Assembly (NCBI GenBank): GCA_030062745.1
Contig: CP099843.1
Location: 1,302,001-1,366,000 of the forward strand
Reading direction: 5' to 3'
Source: Capitulum mitella
Taxonomy: Eukaryota > Arthropoda > Thecostraca > Pollicipedomorpha > Pollicipedidae
Length of the DNA stretch: 64,000 bases
The notes under the pieces: generated by a model
Told to the model about the DNA's origin: nothing
What the model saw: the letters and a program-made list of their open reading frames with translations, nothing else
The model's database searches: none
Shown here: positions 47,460-60,900 of the stretch, piece after piece
Position numbering within the stretch: the stretch's first letter is position 1
Layout of the letters: every line of letters begins with the position of its first letter
Program-made: the position numbers and the translations under genes

Positions 47460-50172
47460 GGCAGTGCCCGCAGTTTGCCGTCCGTCGGGCAGTCTGACGC
47501 GGGGCGGGCAGGCGCAGCGCTCGCCTCGACCAGCAGCAATCGTCCAGGCCCGGGACTCCTGGGCGGATCATGCGCGCGGATGTGATTGTCGTGAAGCCGG
47601 CGGTGGCTCCGCGCCGGTCCACTGAGGTAGACTGTCGTGCTCGTTGGCCCGGTTCATTCCAGTTAGCAAGCTTGTGTAACCAAAGATTCGCACTGATTGG
47701 ATTCTGTGGATTGTGCGTGCCTCCGTACTGGCATTGAGAAATACCTTTACAAGGCTTGGAAATTACCGGTATTGCACCTCTACGTTTCTTTTGCTTTCCT
47801 TGAATATTATTTAACACGCTTCGTAATACATGGCAGTGATTAGACGTTGCATACAACATGCGGTGCTTATCTCAAACTGGATTAGTCAAGGATGTGTACC
47901 TCATAAATGGAAGATTGCACTGAATCGAAGTACTTTTTTTCCGTCGCTGAAAAGTTCGCTGGATGATAAAGATAAGCAGACAGGGGAATCCACCATAACG
48001 TTTATTGGATACCAAACAAGATATGTCATCCAGCATAAAAGAAAAGGATGAGAATTGCACACGGCGTACATCAGCGTGAACTTAACATGCATATAACTGG
48101 AAGAGAACCAACATCTTTAGTCAAACGCGTTTATAACACTACCTGATGTCGCGTTTTAAGCAGTTGCTAGTATACAGGTGCAACAGTCGCCCAAACCGCG
48201 ACCGGTGGGCTATAAACAGACGCATTGACACAAGCACGTGCGATAATGGGGAAAAGCAACTGGGTTGTCTTATCACTTATTACTAATTAAGAAATAAACA
48301 ATTCAGTTTAATAAACAATCCACAGATTGTACCGGTTATGGATACCCATGTCGAGGTCTTGTTCTACTGAAAGCCAAAAGCCACTCCTTCGTTTGATGCG
48401 CCCCTGAACGTGTTATACTCCGTGACAAACAAAATGGCAAACTACTGGTGGACAAGACAAAGTGCGGGAGAAACCGCAACAGCTGGATTTCGCCTGACTA
48501 AAGGCGGCGGACGAGTAGAGTGCAAGATCGCGGAGGACCGCGGTCGGCCGTAGGAGGTTGTAGAAGGATCGTAGGAGGTTGATAACCTCCTGCGCCTCCT
48601 TACCAGCGGCCTACAGGCAGATCCGTCACTCCGACCAAACGCCAAAATCGGTCCGGAAACGGAAATAACTTCGAAAATATATTCAGGGTCAGATGTAATA
48701 GCAATGGTGGGTGAATCGTATGTCGGAGATAAATGCTGATACCATTTTCTACCGTGCAATCCCACGACAGCAAATGTGACTTAGTCTTTTGCAGCTTAAC
48801 GCAGGACCATGAATCCGTTCTGTGCCGAAGGCGTAAATTCACGCATTAGTGGTGACGGTATGTCACGCGTATGGCACGAAACATTGCACTTATGACCTGT
48901 ATCACAAGCAATTCCAGAACAGCACGACTGTTCAAACCGAGCAAGACAGAATACTGAAATACCGAGCACATGCCCAGGTGTACATGAAGCCACTGAAGAT
49001 GGCGTTGAGAGCATTGCACAATGCACAATGGCCACGGAGGAGTGCATAAAGTCCAAATGGGGCAACGGGAAGATCACGGACAACTTTTCCATGCTTAGTC
49101 ATTAGTCACAGGGCTCATGTTAAAAGTTGCCAAAAGTCCACTCGTTCCTACGCCCGCAAGGCCCACTTTCACGGGCAGATGAGCTATTGAGAACCACCTA
49201 GAACGTGGGTAAGAACGATGTGGCATTTAATGTTTTTGGAGACGTCCTGTCATTTTCCCTGAGCAGCCCCAGGCAGACGGCTATCGGCAAAATTCAAATA
49301 TCGTCAACTCTTTGGTATGATGAGCAATAGTCTGACTTCAAGAACAGGTCGTCCTAGCCAGTTCGAGAGAAAGACCAAAATAACATATCATTCCCAGCAA
49401 GCGCCGTCAAATCCGGTTTCAGCTGAAAGACAACTGAGAAGCATTCTCAGACGAAACCCGTTGTGGGAAACGTTTGTCCGGCGTACGAATGATGAAACCC
49501 GGGATGACGAGCATTTTTCACACTGGGAATGAGAGCAACTGAGGATTGGCTCATCCTCCTACCCTGACCTCAATTCAGTGCCCGAAAACCTCAGGACAGG
49601 GAAGAAACATCATAAAAACCCCATGCGCCCCAATATCGAGACTATGTCGATATCTGATTTTGGAAGGAACACCCGCGAATCGAAAAAATAAGCCACAAAC
49701 GTTACAGACGAATGTGTCAATGTAGTCAAAGCATCACATAAAGCTCGAAGACGCCTTCAAAACTGTGCTTCTGTTGTTCCACCACATCGAATGGTCTCCG
49801 CACATACAGATTTATCTCGTAACCAGCTGGTCAGACAGACGTATAGATACAGAGCTAACATCGCGAACCTGCTCACCCACGGTCTCAACGACTATCCCAA
49901 CCTCCTCCCACCGAAACGAGCTACACCGGTCCACCACCTCGATACAAAACGGCGGCTAGCCAAGGCGCTAAATTTCGGCTCGACCCCGCCCAGAGCAGGG
50001 AACGAGCGAAGCAGCATAAACACGAGATAATATCACCCAAGCCAGCGGACCGACGTTACGGCGCCGACCAATGGCAGTCCGTCACCAGGCCGGCCGCTGC
50101 TCCGTTCGGCCCCTCCACCCCCACCCGGCGCGTCTCCGCCCACTAACAAACTACCGGGCCAAGTGCCGGCCG
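47460..50172. other. region between the converging presenilin and AMDHD2 genes
   Basis: No gene recognised. AATAAA hexamers at 48293-48298 and 48310-48315 (+) are candidate presenilin polyadenylation signals, about 1.3 kb after the stop. A TTTAAT at 49226-49231 (ATTAAA on -) could serve AMDHD2. A short hairpin (TAGGAGGTTGATAACCTCCT) lies at about 48573. Confidence 0.4.
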
Positions 50173-53100
50173 CTACACCACCGGCACGTGCTGGAACCGG
50201 TGGCCGTCGGCCACGAACACGGGCCGGCCGCTGATGTAGGTAGCGCGCACGTGGATGTCGTCCGAGAGCAGTACGAAGTCGGCGTCCGAGCCGTACTCCA
50301 GCGTGCCCTTCCTGTCGGTGATGCCCAGCGCCCGGGCTGGGTGCAGCGAGGCCGCCTCCAGCGCCTCTACCGTGGTGCAGCCTGATGACAGCAAACGAAA
50401 ACAGGCTGACTATACGGTATAATCCTCCGGACGAGGGCTGGCAACAGCCAAGGAGGCCGCCTCCAGCGCCTCCACCGTGGCACGGTCTGACGACAGCAAA
50501 GGGAAACAGGCTGACTGCACGGTACAGTCCTTTAGACGAGGGCTAGCAACAAGCAGGTACCCAGGAACCGGCCACGGGGGGATCCTCAAAAGGGGGCCTC
50601 CTCACTCCAAGGCGGCCTTCTCAGCCCAAGAGGCCTCCACCAAAAGGTGCCGAGATGGCTCCCATGGCCACCTCGGCACCAAAAAAGGGACCTTATCATT
50701 TGCAGCAACCTCCTACAGTACGAGGAGATCTCCTATAGCGGAGGGAGCCTCCTATAACTTCAAGCGGACCTCCTACAGCATCGAGGGGCCTCTTATAACA
50801 TCAAGGGGCCTCCTATTGCTTCAAGGGGCATTCCATAGCACAAGGGGACCTTCTTTATCAAGGAGGCCTCCTATGACCTCAATGGGTCTCCTATGGACCT
50901 ATGGCAACATGGAGGGCCCACCATGGCTTCGAGAACCAAATCTGAGAATCCTGTAAACTCACACGGGGATGGAAAAGGGGGCCCTGACAGGAAAAATGGA
51001 GGCTCTGAAGGGGGCCTCCATTTTCATCTTTTTCCCAAGCGGGGGTCGACCATCCCCACCCCTGGCTACGCCCCCGGTTGCCAAGCCTCTTGGTCCTGAT
51101 ATTTCTCATCCAGCAGCATTGCAGAGATGAGCAACGTAAACATCAAGCACGCGTGAACACCACGACAGCTTCTGACGGTGGCTAGAACTCCGCAGAGGTC
51201 AACTGGGGAATTCAAATCGTGATGGATTCCACGGGACCACATTTTCGACAAAGAGCACACTATTTTTCCGTGATGACCACGTGATGACACGAAAGTGCGA
51301 CACCAAGAGTCTCGGCTCATCTGACACTGACGGGCCGAGTGGATTAAGTGCCTGATGCAGCTGTCCATGGTGACGATGGAGCCGCAGAGGGTCTCCGTGC
51401 CGGCGATCACGGCCTGCTCGCCCTGGATCTCCACGTCCATGTCGCCGATGTGGTGTCGACCAGAGCCCAGACCCATGGCTGAGACTGCGTCAGTCACCAG
51501 GCACAGACCTGCGGGTACGCCGGCGTCACCGCACTATCATCGCACAGAGGCCTGAGGGTACACCAGTGTCACCACACTGTCACCACACCGAGGCCTGAAG
51601 GTACACCGGCGTCTCAACAATGTCATCGCACAGAAGTCTCAGGGTACACCAGAGTCTCAACACTACACTGCCACCAAACCTGGGGTACACCTGGGTAACT
51701 ACACTGTCACCACCAGACTTCGGGTACACCAGGGTCACCACATGGTCCCCAGACAGAGACCTGAGTAAACACCAGGATCACCACAATGTCATCAGAGGTT
51801 TGAGGGCGTCCGTACGTAGGGAAACTGCAGCAGGGACAGAGCATCAGCCTGGTTTAGATGGTACATCATGGTCACTGACTACACAGGAAAGCAACAGAGC
51901 TCACGAACAAGGATCTCGACGGACGAGGTGCAGCGCAGCAGAGGCCAGTAACGGTGCAACATTTATTGGTTAGAGAATATGTATCAATAAACAGTCATTC
52001 TATGAATTGCATACCAATGAGTAAAAAAATTCACGTCTTACCAATGGGATGTGTCTTGTAGGCGATCCTCAGAGCAGCTGGATGTGTGTGGATGCCGTCT
52101 GATATAATGCCGTACCAGAGTTCTTCAAGCGGCAACATCTTCGAGGTCAGCATGCCGATGATGCCCGGGTCGCGGTGATGGAACTGTAGCACGGTCACAC
52201 CACGTCAACAACGTGCCAGGCCGTCTCTCCGACGTACACAAGGACAAAGGATGGTGGTACTGAAATATGCAGTCTTACCTCACACACTAGTCTCAGAGCT
52301 CACCAATGTACGGGTCTCCACAAGTTATGGTGGGTACTAGGCTCTGCGACAATATGGAGCGTATTTCCTGAGCTGTAGATAGTACATCGCCACAAAAACA
52401 CAGTATGGTAGGATGAAAAGCTTCGTATCATTCTATATACATGTCCGCATCTGCATTGTCTCAGCACTGCTAAATTTTCCGGAATAATGGTTTTTGCTTC
52501 ATTTGCCAGAGCTTTCGCCGCCTCTTCCTACATGCGTCCCCGCCCGTTACGACCCTTCGCTGACAAGTGGCCGGTTGTCTCAGGGGCATGTTTAGAGGCT
52601 ACCTTTCGTAGTAGATCGGACCGCTGTTAACACGCCGGCCAATGGGCGGATGTGTTTGGTGCGCCTTAAGAGGGAGGACAGGACCGGGCTTCCCACTGAT
52701 TGGCGTAGCGACTGGCACATCCGACTACTGTATGCTTATCTCACGGCAGTGCTACATTGTAAACCGTTTCACTCGTTTCCTTGAAATGATGCATATGCAA
52801 AGGCATGCATACCACTGGCATGAACCACTGGCAATCTGCGCGAACGGTTCAAACCGGGCCAAGTCAAACAGAAGTTGCAGTTGCATAAAGCCATCCAATG
52901 GAAGATATCGGTGACATGAGTGGATCCGTGCCGATGGTGTTAAAACTCACGCTCTCTAAAACACGACCAGTCATCCCAGGCTCATCGGACCAGGAACGGA
53001 TAGCTGACCTACCATTCGCTCTTTTCTTTTTATATTATCACTGACGCCACTGGAAATGTCAGATATGGGTGGATGCAAACGTCCATGTTTTCCAACATTC

Positions 53101-54845
53101 GCAGCACTAATGCCTACGCTTGTTTAACCTTCGCCGCACGACGGGGATTTTCACTCGCACCGATGACGGGAAGGGAGGGTAGGCACCCCATCGCCATTTG
53201 GCCCCCAACATCTCAGAACAAAAAGCAATCGATAGCCGTACGCCCAAGGATTCCAACGGCATCCGTAGTATAAGAACGGTCTAAATCAAAAGAGGTAATC
53301 TGGGGTTACTGACCTCGTCTGACCTACTTCAAGTGGCCTGTTCGCACGGGGACTATCATTCTGAACCGATTTCATGCTCGTCATCTGCCGTTTATGCATA
53401 CCTATTGCCCTAAAACAGTAAAACGCCGACATATGGCGCCAAAATCGCGCTGCAGACCTTCGGTAATGACGTCATAGCTCAGTGCCCTGAGATGACACGG
53501 CGTTGTTTTTTCAAAATATGTGCAACGAATATATCGTCAGCTACGCCAAACTGACGCTGTTGTGCGCCCTTTCGCCGTGTCTCTGAAACGAAGTTTCGGG
53601 GTGGCATCCACCCCACTTCGTCCGGCGAGGGTTAAGCTGTTGTCACTACGAACGGACAGAATACTGGAGGCCGAGTTCCAAATTGTGAAGGGGTTCGACC
53701 CGGCGTTAGGGAGCAGCTTAAAATTGGGGGATCAGCTAACACTGGTGGGCATGCCCCCCAAGAGATGCCAAGTTTCAGCCCTAATAATGCGTGTGTATAT
53801 ATGCCCGAATATATTCGGGAGAATTAAGTGCACGTATGTACATAAACGCAGTGCAGTGTTTGTCCGTTTAACCTCGTATCATTGCCATTAATCTACACTG
53901 CCAATGGCATTCACCATATAATAATCATAAAGGCTGCTACTGTACACCATATGAACCGTTCACTCGAGTGTAAGTTATTCCCAACGCTACTGCTCAGAAA
54001 TCGCTCTGCCGTCATTGTTCGGGTCGAATATTCACATTCAATCAAACGAAAAACTACACGTTTAGAGGGGACTGCGGGTCGGATACGGCCCGGTCAGTCT
54101 CCGCAACGTCTTCGCAGCCCCCCGGCAGAACATGTCACGGCAAAACACAGCACATGTCAACAAAACGCGCTCCCTCCTCATAGCTTCTACCCAGTACCCC
54201 ATTCATAACGCAACTGATCTCATCAGTATGACAGCAGAGGGTCAGCGCAGTGGCGGAACTACGAAACCTCACCAGCGGCCCCGCCTACCGAACGTAAATA
54301 TGGTTTTTCGTGTTTTCAGGCATGAAATTTACATATGAGGCACTGGTTTGAAGACATCACGCGTAATGTTACGTCACAGCAGCTAGCTGCTCAAATTACC
54401 TCACATTAGCACCGTAAATACCGGAGCTATGACCGGTTTGCCACAAAAACCCTAATACATTCCGTTACTTTTATGGAGACCTGTACATCTGTTGCAAGCT
54501 ATGCTGAAATACCAAATTAAAAGTCGCTACTAACCGTGATTGTCCACAAGGCTGTAATACCGTTTCATCAATCTAAATGATACATCAAAACTAATGCTTG
54601 TCCACATGCACCCGAAAGCATCACACATGTGCCTATGAGGCGTATGAGCTGTCATATTCACTACGGTAACGTAACCTCTCAACAGAGACCAGGTCACTCC
54701 CAGGTAGGGGAGGGCATCATATTGGCAGAGACGCACCCAGCAGGAGGTGGTCAGAACACTGGTGTTAGGGCTGCATTTCATCTTTCTTACAAATTTTAGG
54801 GATTTGGAATAGCTTGGGAAGGAAAAGCGTTGTACGATGACGATA

Positions 54846-54890
<45 letters not shown>

Positions 54891-54921
54891 CTATATATAT
54901 AGTGTTTATATATATTTATGA

Positions 54922-54997
<76 letters not shown>

Positions 54998-57900
54998 TCA
55001 TCAAAACGCTTCGCTAGGACGTTAAGGGATCAGAGTCCGCGCTAAACAGTGTTTGTTGCACGGAATCTGATCCCTAAACCCGATCGCGCAATTGCACGTT
55101 AACAACAACATTTTGAGGCGGAACCTTAATGTTGCCGCAGTCCGCGGTGATCATTTTGTTTTTGTTTGGTTGATGATTTAACTGCGCCGTTTGCGGCGAC
55201 CTTGTCTAACGTTTGTCTTTGAGTGTCACTTTGTTCCTGACTGGGAGGCCGGCACCACTCCGGAAAATGTAACTATTTAATTTTCTTTGTGACTAAAATC
55301 GAACTATTGCAGCTGTTTTCTCTTTTGATTGATTGATTGCCCATGATTACAGGTTTCTACGTAAACAAAAAGATTGTCTGAACCGTACACCGATCCTTAA
55401 CTAGCCAAAAGGCCGGTACATTTAACATGCTGACATGAACGACACAGTCGCGCGGTAGCTGCAGTGTCTCCCTCTACCGGTCAGCTGCCACGTGGCCCGC
55501 GGGGGAAACGGCGAGCGCAGAGGCGACTGGAACCCAGCCTCGCCACGGCGGGGAGCGGTGACAAACGCTCTAACAACTGAGCCATCGACACGATACTGAC
55601 ACTGAGCATCAGGTGAATTTCAGCCTTCCACTGCTTATGATCAGACAACTCCACTCGACTCTGCAACAGACCTAAGTACCTACCGCCACGTGGTCACCTG
55701 TATCAACCCGATGCCACCATGAGTGTCAATATTTGGTGTGTGCACCAACGCGTGCGTATCCGGCCGCAACAGACAACTCTGCAGCGGACCTAGGAGCCTA
55801 CCGTTACTTAAGTGACCGCCTGTATAAACCAGGTGTCACCGTCAATGTAAATGTTCGGTGTGCGCATCAATGCGCATGTACCATGCACCAATGCACCAAC
55901 GTACCCATGCATCCAGCTGCAGTGGACCAATGGGCACTCGAACGACGACGATCATTAATGGAGCGAGGACAAAACGTCATCTTCATCTTCGTCACGATCG
56001 GCTTCTGGTGTTGCCTCGTCCCACTGACCTTAGTCATGGCGTTGAAAAGGTGCGTCATGAAGCGGGCACCGCATTCGAACGCCTTCTCTCCGTCCACGAT
56101 GGATCCCGCCGAGTGTCCTGCGGAACCGTCAGCCGGCTCAACGCACTGCCGTGGCCGGGCGACTTCGCGACAGACACCCGTCACAAACGGACACGGCGAT
56201 TCAACGTGTTTCTACCTGCTTCTTCGTGCGTTACAGTCAGCCAACCCAACAGAGAGCAGCCGGCCTGGCGACTTCATAACAAAAGACACTGCTGTACACG
56301 AACATGAGGATCTAGCTTGCTTCTTGGTCTTTTCAAACGCAATAAATAAAGGCGCTTACACGAGTCCTCTTACAATATAGTACTGCGACCCCATGAACGT
56401 AGCAGCACTTAGCGTTTGCAGTAAAACTGAAACTGGCATAAATGAGTGTCCTGTAAACAATAACACCGATAAACTACAAAAAATCATACATAAAAAACCG
56501 AAGCAAATAATGAGTGTGCATGACATTAGCAAACTGGTACCCAAAGCTAACACACGAAAAACATGCCATTCCACGAGCTTTTGAAAAAAAAAAACATAAG
56601 CAGTTGGGGACACCGGGGCCTCAGACGCCTCACCCAAAGACTCACCGACTGACACCACGATCCCACGGTCAGTCAGGCTACGCACGGCGTCAAAAGAGGA
56701 CTCACCGACTGACACCACGATCCCACGGTCAGTCAGGCCCCGCACGGCGTCAGAAGAGGACTCACCGACTGACACCACGATCCCACGGTCAGTCAGGCCC
56801 CGCACGGCGTCAGAAGAGGACTCACCGACTGACACCACGATCCCAAGGTCAGTCAGGCCCCGCACGGCGTCAGAAGAGGACTCACCGACTGACACCACGA
56901 TCCCGCGGTCAGTCAGGCCCCGCACGGCGTCAAAAGAGGACTCACCGACTGACACCACGATCCCAAGGTCAGTCAGGCCCCGCACGGCGTCAGAAGAGGA
57001 CTCACCGACTGACACCACGATCCCGCGGTCAGTCAGGCCCCGCACGGCGTCAAAAGAGGACTCACCGACTGACACCACGATCCCACGGTCAGTCAGGCCC
57101 CGCACGGCGTCAGAAGAGGACTCACCGACTGACACCACGATCCCGCGGTCAGTCAGGCCCCGCACGGCGTCAAAAGAGGACTCACCGACTGACACCACGA
57201 TCCCACGGTCAGTCAGGCCCCGCACGGCGTCAGAAGAGGACTCACCGACTGACACCACGATCCCACGGTCAGTCAGGCCCCGCACGGCGTCAGAAGAGGA
57301 CTCACCGACTGACACCACGATCCCACGGTCAGTCAGGCCCCGCACGGCGTCAAAAGAGGACTCACCGACAGACACCACGATCCCGCGGTCAGTCAGGCTA
57401 CGCACGGCGTCCAGCGCATTGGGCAGCTCTGGGGCCAGAGTCACCATGGCAACGTTGTCCAAGCAGCCGTACACGTCTTTCATGGTCGCGAAACCCTGGA
57501 GAAGGAGGGCGTCCACTGGTACAATGACATGGTACACTGAGGGCGACTCGTAGAACTCCTTGAAGTCAGACCAACTAGTTGAGCATGGAGGATTAGTTTG
57601 GTACATTAGGATCAGTGCTGATCACACCCCATATATAGGCGATGATGTAAAATAGGATGTTCTCTCCATCCTCATGGCCGTGTGGCATTTGGAACACACA
57701 GAGGTTGACGGAGGAAAATATTAAATAGCAGTATCTAACTGCATTCTCTTCTTTTTTTAAGCGATACAACCATCACGATGTCTTCCGAGAAGAGGCAGGC
57801 CTATGGCAGGCATCCAATGCCTCACTACGATTCACCTCGTCAAGGTGGTGGATGTGCTGCTCTGGATGGGCACCCTTCTTTTCCTTGCTGATGAACGGCC

Positions 57901-60900
57901 CCTCGAGGTGCGCGCCAAGCACGCCGGCGCCCTCCTTCCCGCCAGGCCGCTTCTTCAGTAGTGGCAGCACCTGCACCCAGCCAGACACCGATAAAATGCC
58001 CAAAACTATTTTATCAATTCCCTGTCATCTTAAATTCGACCCGGCCAGATGTCAGATCGGCAAGGCAAGACAGTACAGATACACGACACTCACCTTCCTC
58101 CCCTTCGGCCCGCCACAGTTGCGGGCACAAAAACGAAACGGCACACCACCGTACATCTCCTCTTACACAGGCGGGCTTAAACTGCGGGCTTTACCAGGAC
58201 TCAACTACAAACGCACAGACGCCACTGTACCATCATTCTCAGACATGCTGACTTTGCAGTAACAGAGCGAACCTCCGTCCTCGGAGGATCTTTTTTGTTC
58301 GGAGGCCCCTTGAGCGTCGGCGGTCGGCCGCCTCCGGACCCACCTTGCGATAGACGCTGGGAGCGCAGGTGATCATCGTGGGCAGAAATGAGGTGACGCC
58401 ATGCGCCAGGATACCACGAGCCACTACTGACACAGCCTCTTCCGTCTTGTCCTCGTCAAAGGAAAAGTCGTACCCGAACCCCCCTGAGGCAGGACGACGT
58501 GTAAAAGTCAAGCAACAGAAGCACGCAACTGCGCGTGCAGCCGAATACTGCACGGCGGCAGGAAGACGTGTAGGAGTCAAGTAACAGAAGCACGCGACTG
58601 CGCGTGCAGCCGAATACTGCACGGATACTTTATATGGCTTAACCCTGCAACATTTAAATATGTCTATGTGTTGACAGCCGTGACTAAATTATTTACCATG
58701 GCGATGCTTAGGATCAGAGCCAGTGGTAAAAAATGTTGTTCTTGGGACTCTGAACTTCATGCCTTATATTGCAATCCCCGTTAATAGCTGATTTTGAGGC
58801 AAGGGTTGACCATGCTGCAAACAGGACAAATCGCCCACTTAACGGCACAATTTTCCACCCTCATCTCCCCGATTTGGTTGCAAACTGGTCCAGGAGGTTG
58901 TCTTGCTCACCAATCATGGCTGTTCGGGTTTTGGGCTCGGCAGACGTACGATCTGGGAGTTAATGCCTCTGACATTTTAGCACACCGCATGGCAAGGGGC
59001 ATCATTCATGGTAGATAAACCAAGTCACGTCCTGGACGGGATTAGTTATAGACGCGGTGAAGAGGAGACCCATCATTCTTCACAATCTTCCCGGATGTGC
59101 TAAAGAGAAGGGACCGCACAGGTAATCTACCTGGAATCTACCCACCAGCAATGCAAGCAATTTTACTTACATCTTCCCAGTCAGAAAAGTACTAAGTGCT
59201 TCCCTAGCGGCATTCCTCTGTTCGTAATAGAAAACCAAGCCAGGAATGATTAAATGTCTTACAATGAATAAAAATGAGCCATGACTTGTTTACTTGACGA
59301 CGCATACGCCCAGTTCTTGGAAGAAAAACTGCTATAGCACTGCTAACGCAATCAGTGGAGAAAATATGCCATTTGGTAGGCGCCTTCGACTTTCACGAAC
59401 GCTGAACTGGTCAACTAGCCAGGTGACAAAAAGGCAATGAAATGACGCATGCGCATCTTTAATAAATAAATAAGTAAATAAATAAAGACATGTCACAGAC
59501 CATCATGGGTTTGTGTTCCAACGATCCCCTGTTTTAGGACGCACAAATGAATAATTTAGTCCGAATTTTGTTAGAAGTGACGGCTGCGAGAAAATGTGTT
59601 CTGAATAATGAAAAAGCCAGACTGGAATTCGGGACGTCAAGCTGCATCTAAAAACAGCCATGCACGTAAGTTTTGTACAAACGTTTGCCTTAAACTACCC
59701 GTTGTGCACATGGCACTTCAAGTTAATGTTTAAGAAATATTACAAACAAAATGTATGGAGAAGACTTCTATCTTTTCACTGCTTAAAAAAGAAGTAAGGC
59801 GGCTGAGCTTCTATTCTTGCCGTAAAGAGTTAATGTTTTGCTTAGCGCAAGGTCACGCTGGGTCACGTGGTAATGGGTCACGAGATTAACTGGATACTTG
59901 CAACCAAATGCAACAAAATGACACGATATTTGGGTCTTTATTTCACATTTTGGTTATGTCTCAACGTTTTCTGATACACTGTTGTCATAAATTTCGTTTG
60001 CTTTATTGACTTACAGATATCATGCCAAAGTCTTTAAAACTCAGGATTCATAACTCTCAAACCCCTGATCTGGAAGGTGAAATATTTCGCCCGCCGTATT
60101 TAGCGCCTATGATTACCCCAACCTACGACCAATAATCATTAAAATCTGACAGATAAGGTTAGTGGGCACTGGTCGATTTGTCGTGGAACGGTCCGGTTGC
60201 CAGATGACCCGGATAACAAATATCCAGCACTAAAACGACTCGAGCCCACCCTGACAGAATGGGGAGATCGTAATGCTTTCCATGCTGAGCTACCGATAAC
60301 AGACATTAATCTCACGGAAATGAGCCACCGCAAATACTCCTAGAACACAAACGCTGCCTTCGCACAGATCCTGATGCTTTGAATCACAGCTGGATATTAC
60401 TGTGCAAATTTCATGAACGTCGACTAGAGGTTTCGTTGGAACGGACAAGGCCCCCAGCTTTTTGGAGCGCCCATTATGCCAACAGACTGCGTGGAAGAAA
60501 CCCAAACAGACTTCATTGTACCTCTGTCCCGAAAACCACATACACCACAGAACACTCTTACTAGCAATGAAAAGGACGAGAAACACGACTCATCAAAACA
60601 GGTTGCATTTTTCCGCAGAAAAGATACATCTGAGAACGACATCACGTTATCGCACAATACTAAAGTTAAAAAACTCGACATAGTGTAGCTCACGCTATGA
60701 AACATGTCTCGTGAGACAAGTCCTTACCATTGATCTGAACATCGATGAACCCTGGAGCTATGACTGCATTTTGGCAATCAACCGCAAAAGACGGAGGGCG
60801 CTTCTGTATATAAAATAATTCTTCTGGGTTAATGATGCGTCCATCTTCAACCCAAAGGTCTTCCCGGATCAGCTGGTGATTTCGCAGAATACGGCAATTC

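Noticed and set aside
56514-57527. Long plus-strand open frame with [12 protein letters not shown] repeats
   Set aside because: It is the antisense of the AMDHD2 60-bp array. A repeat length divisible by three keeps any stop-free frame open. No homology and no exon signals.
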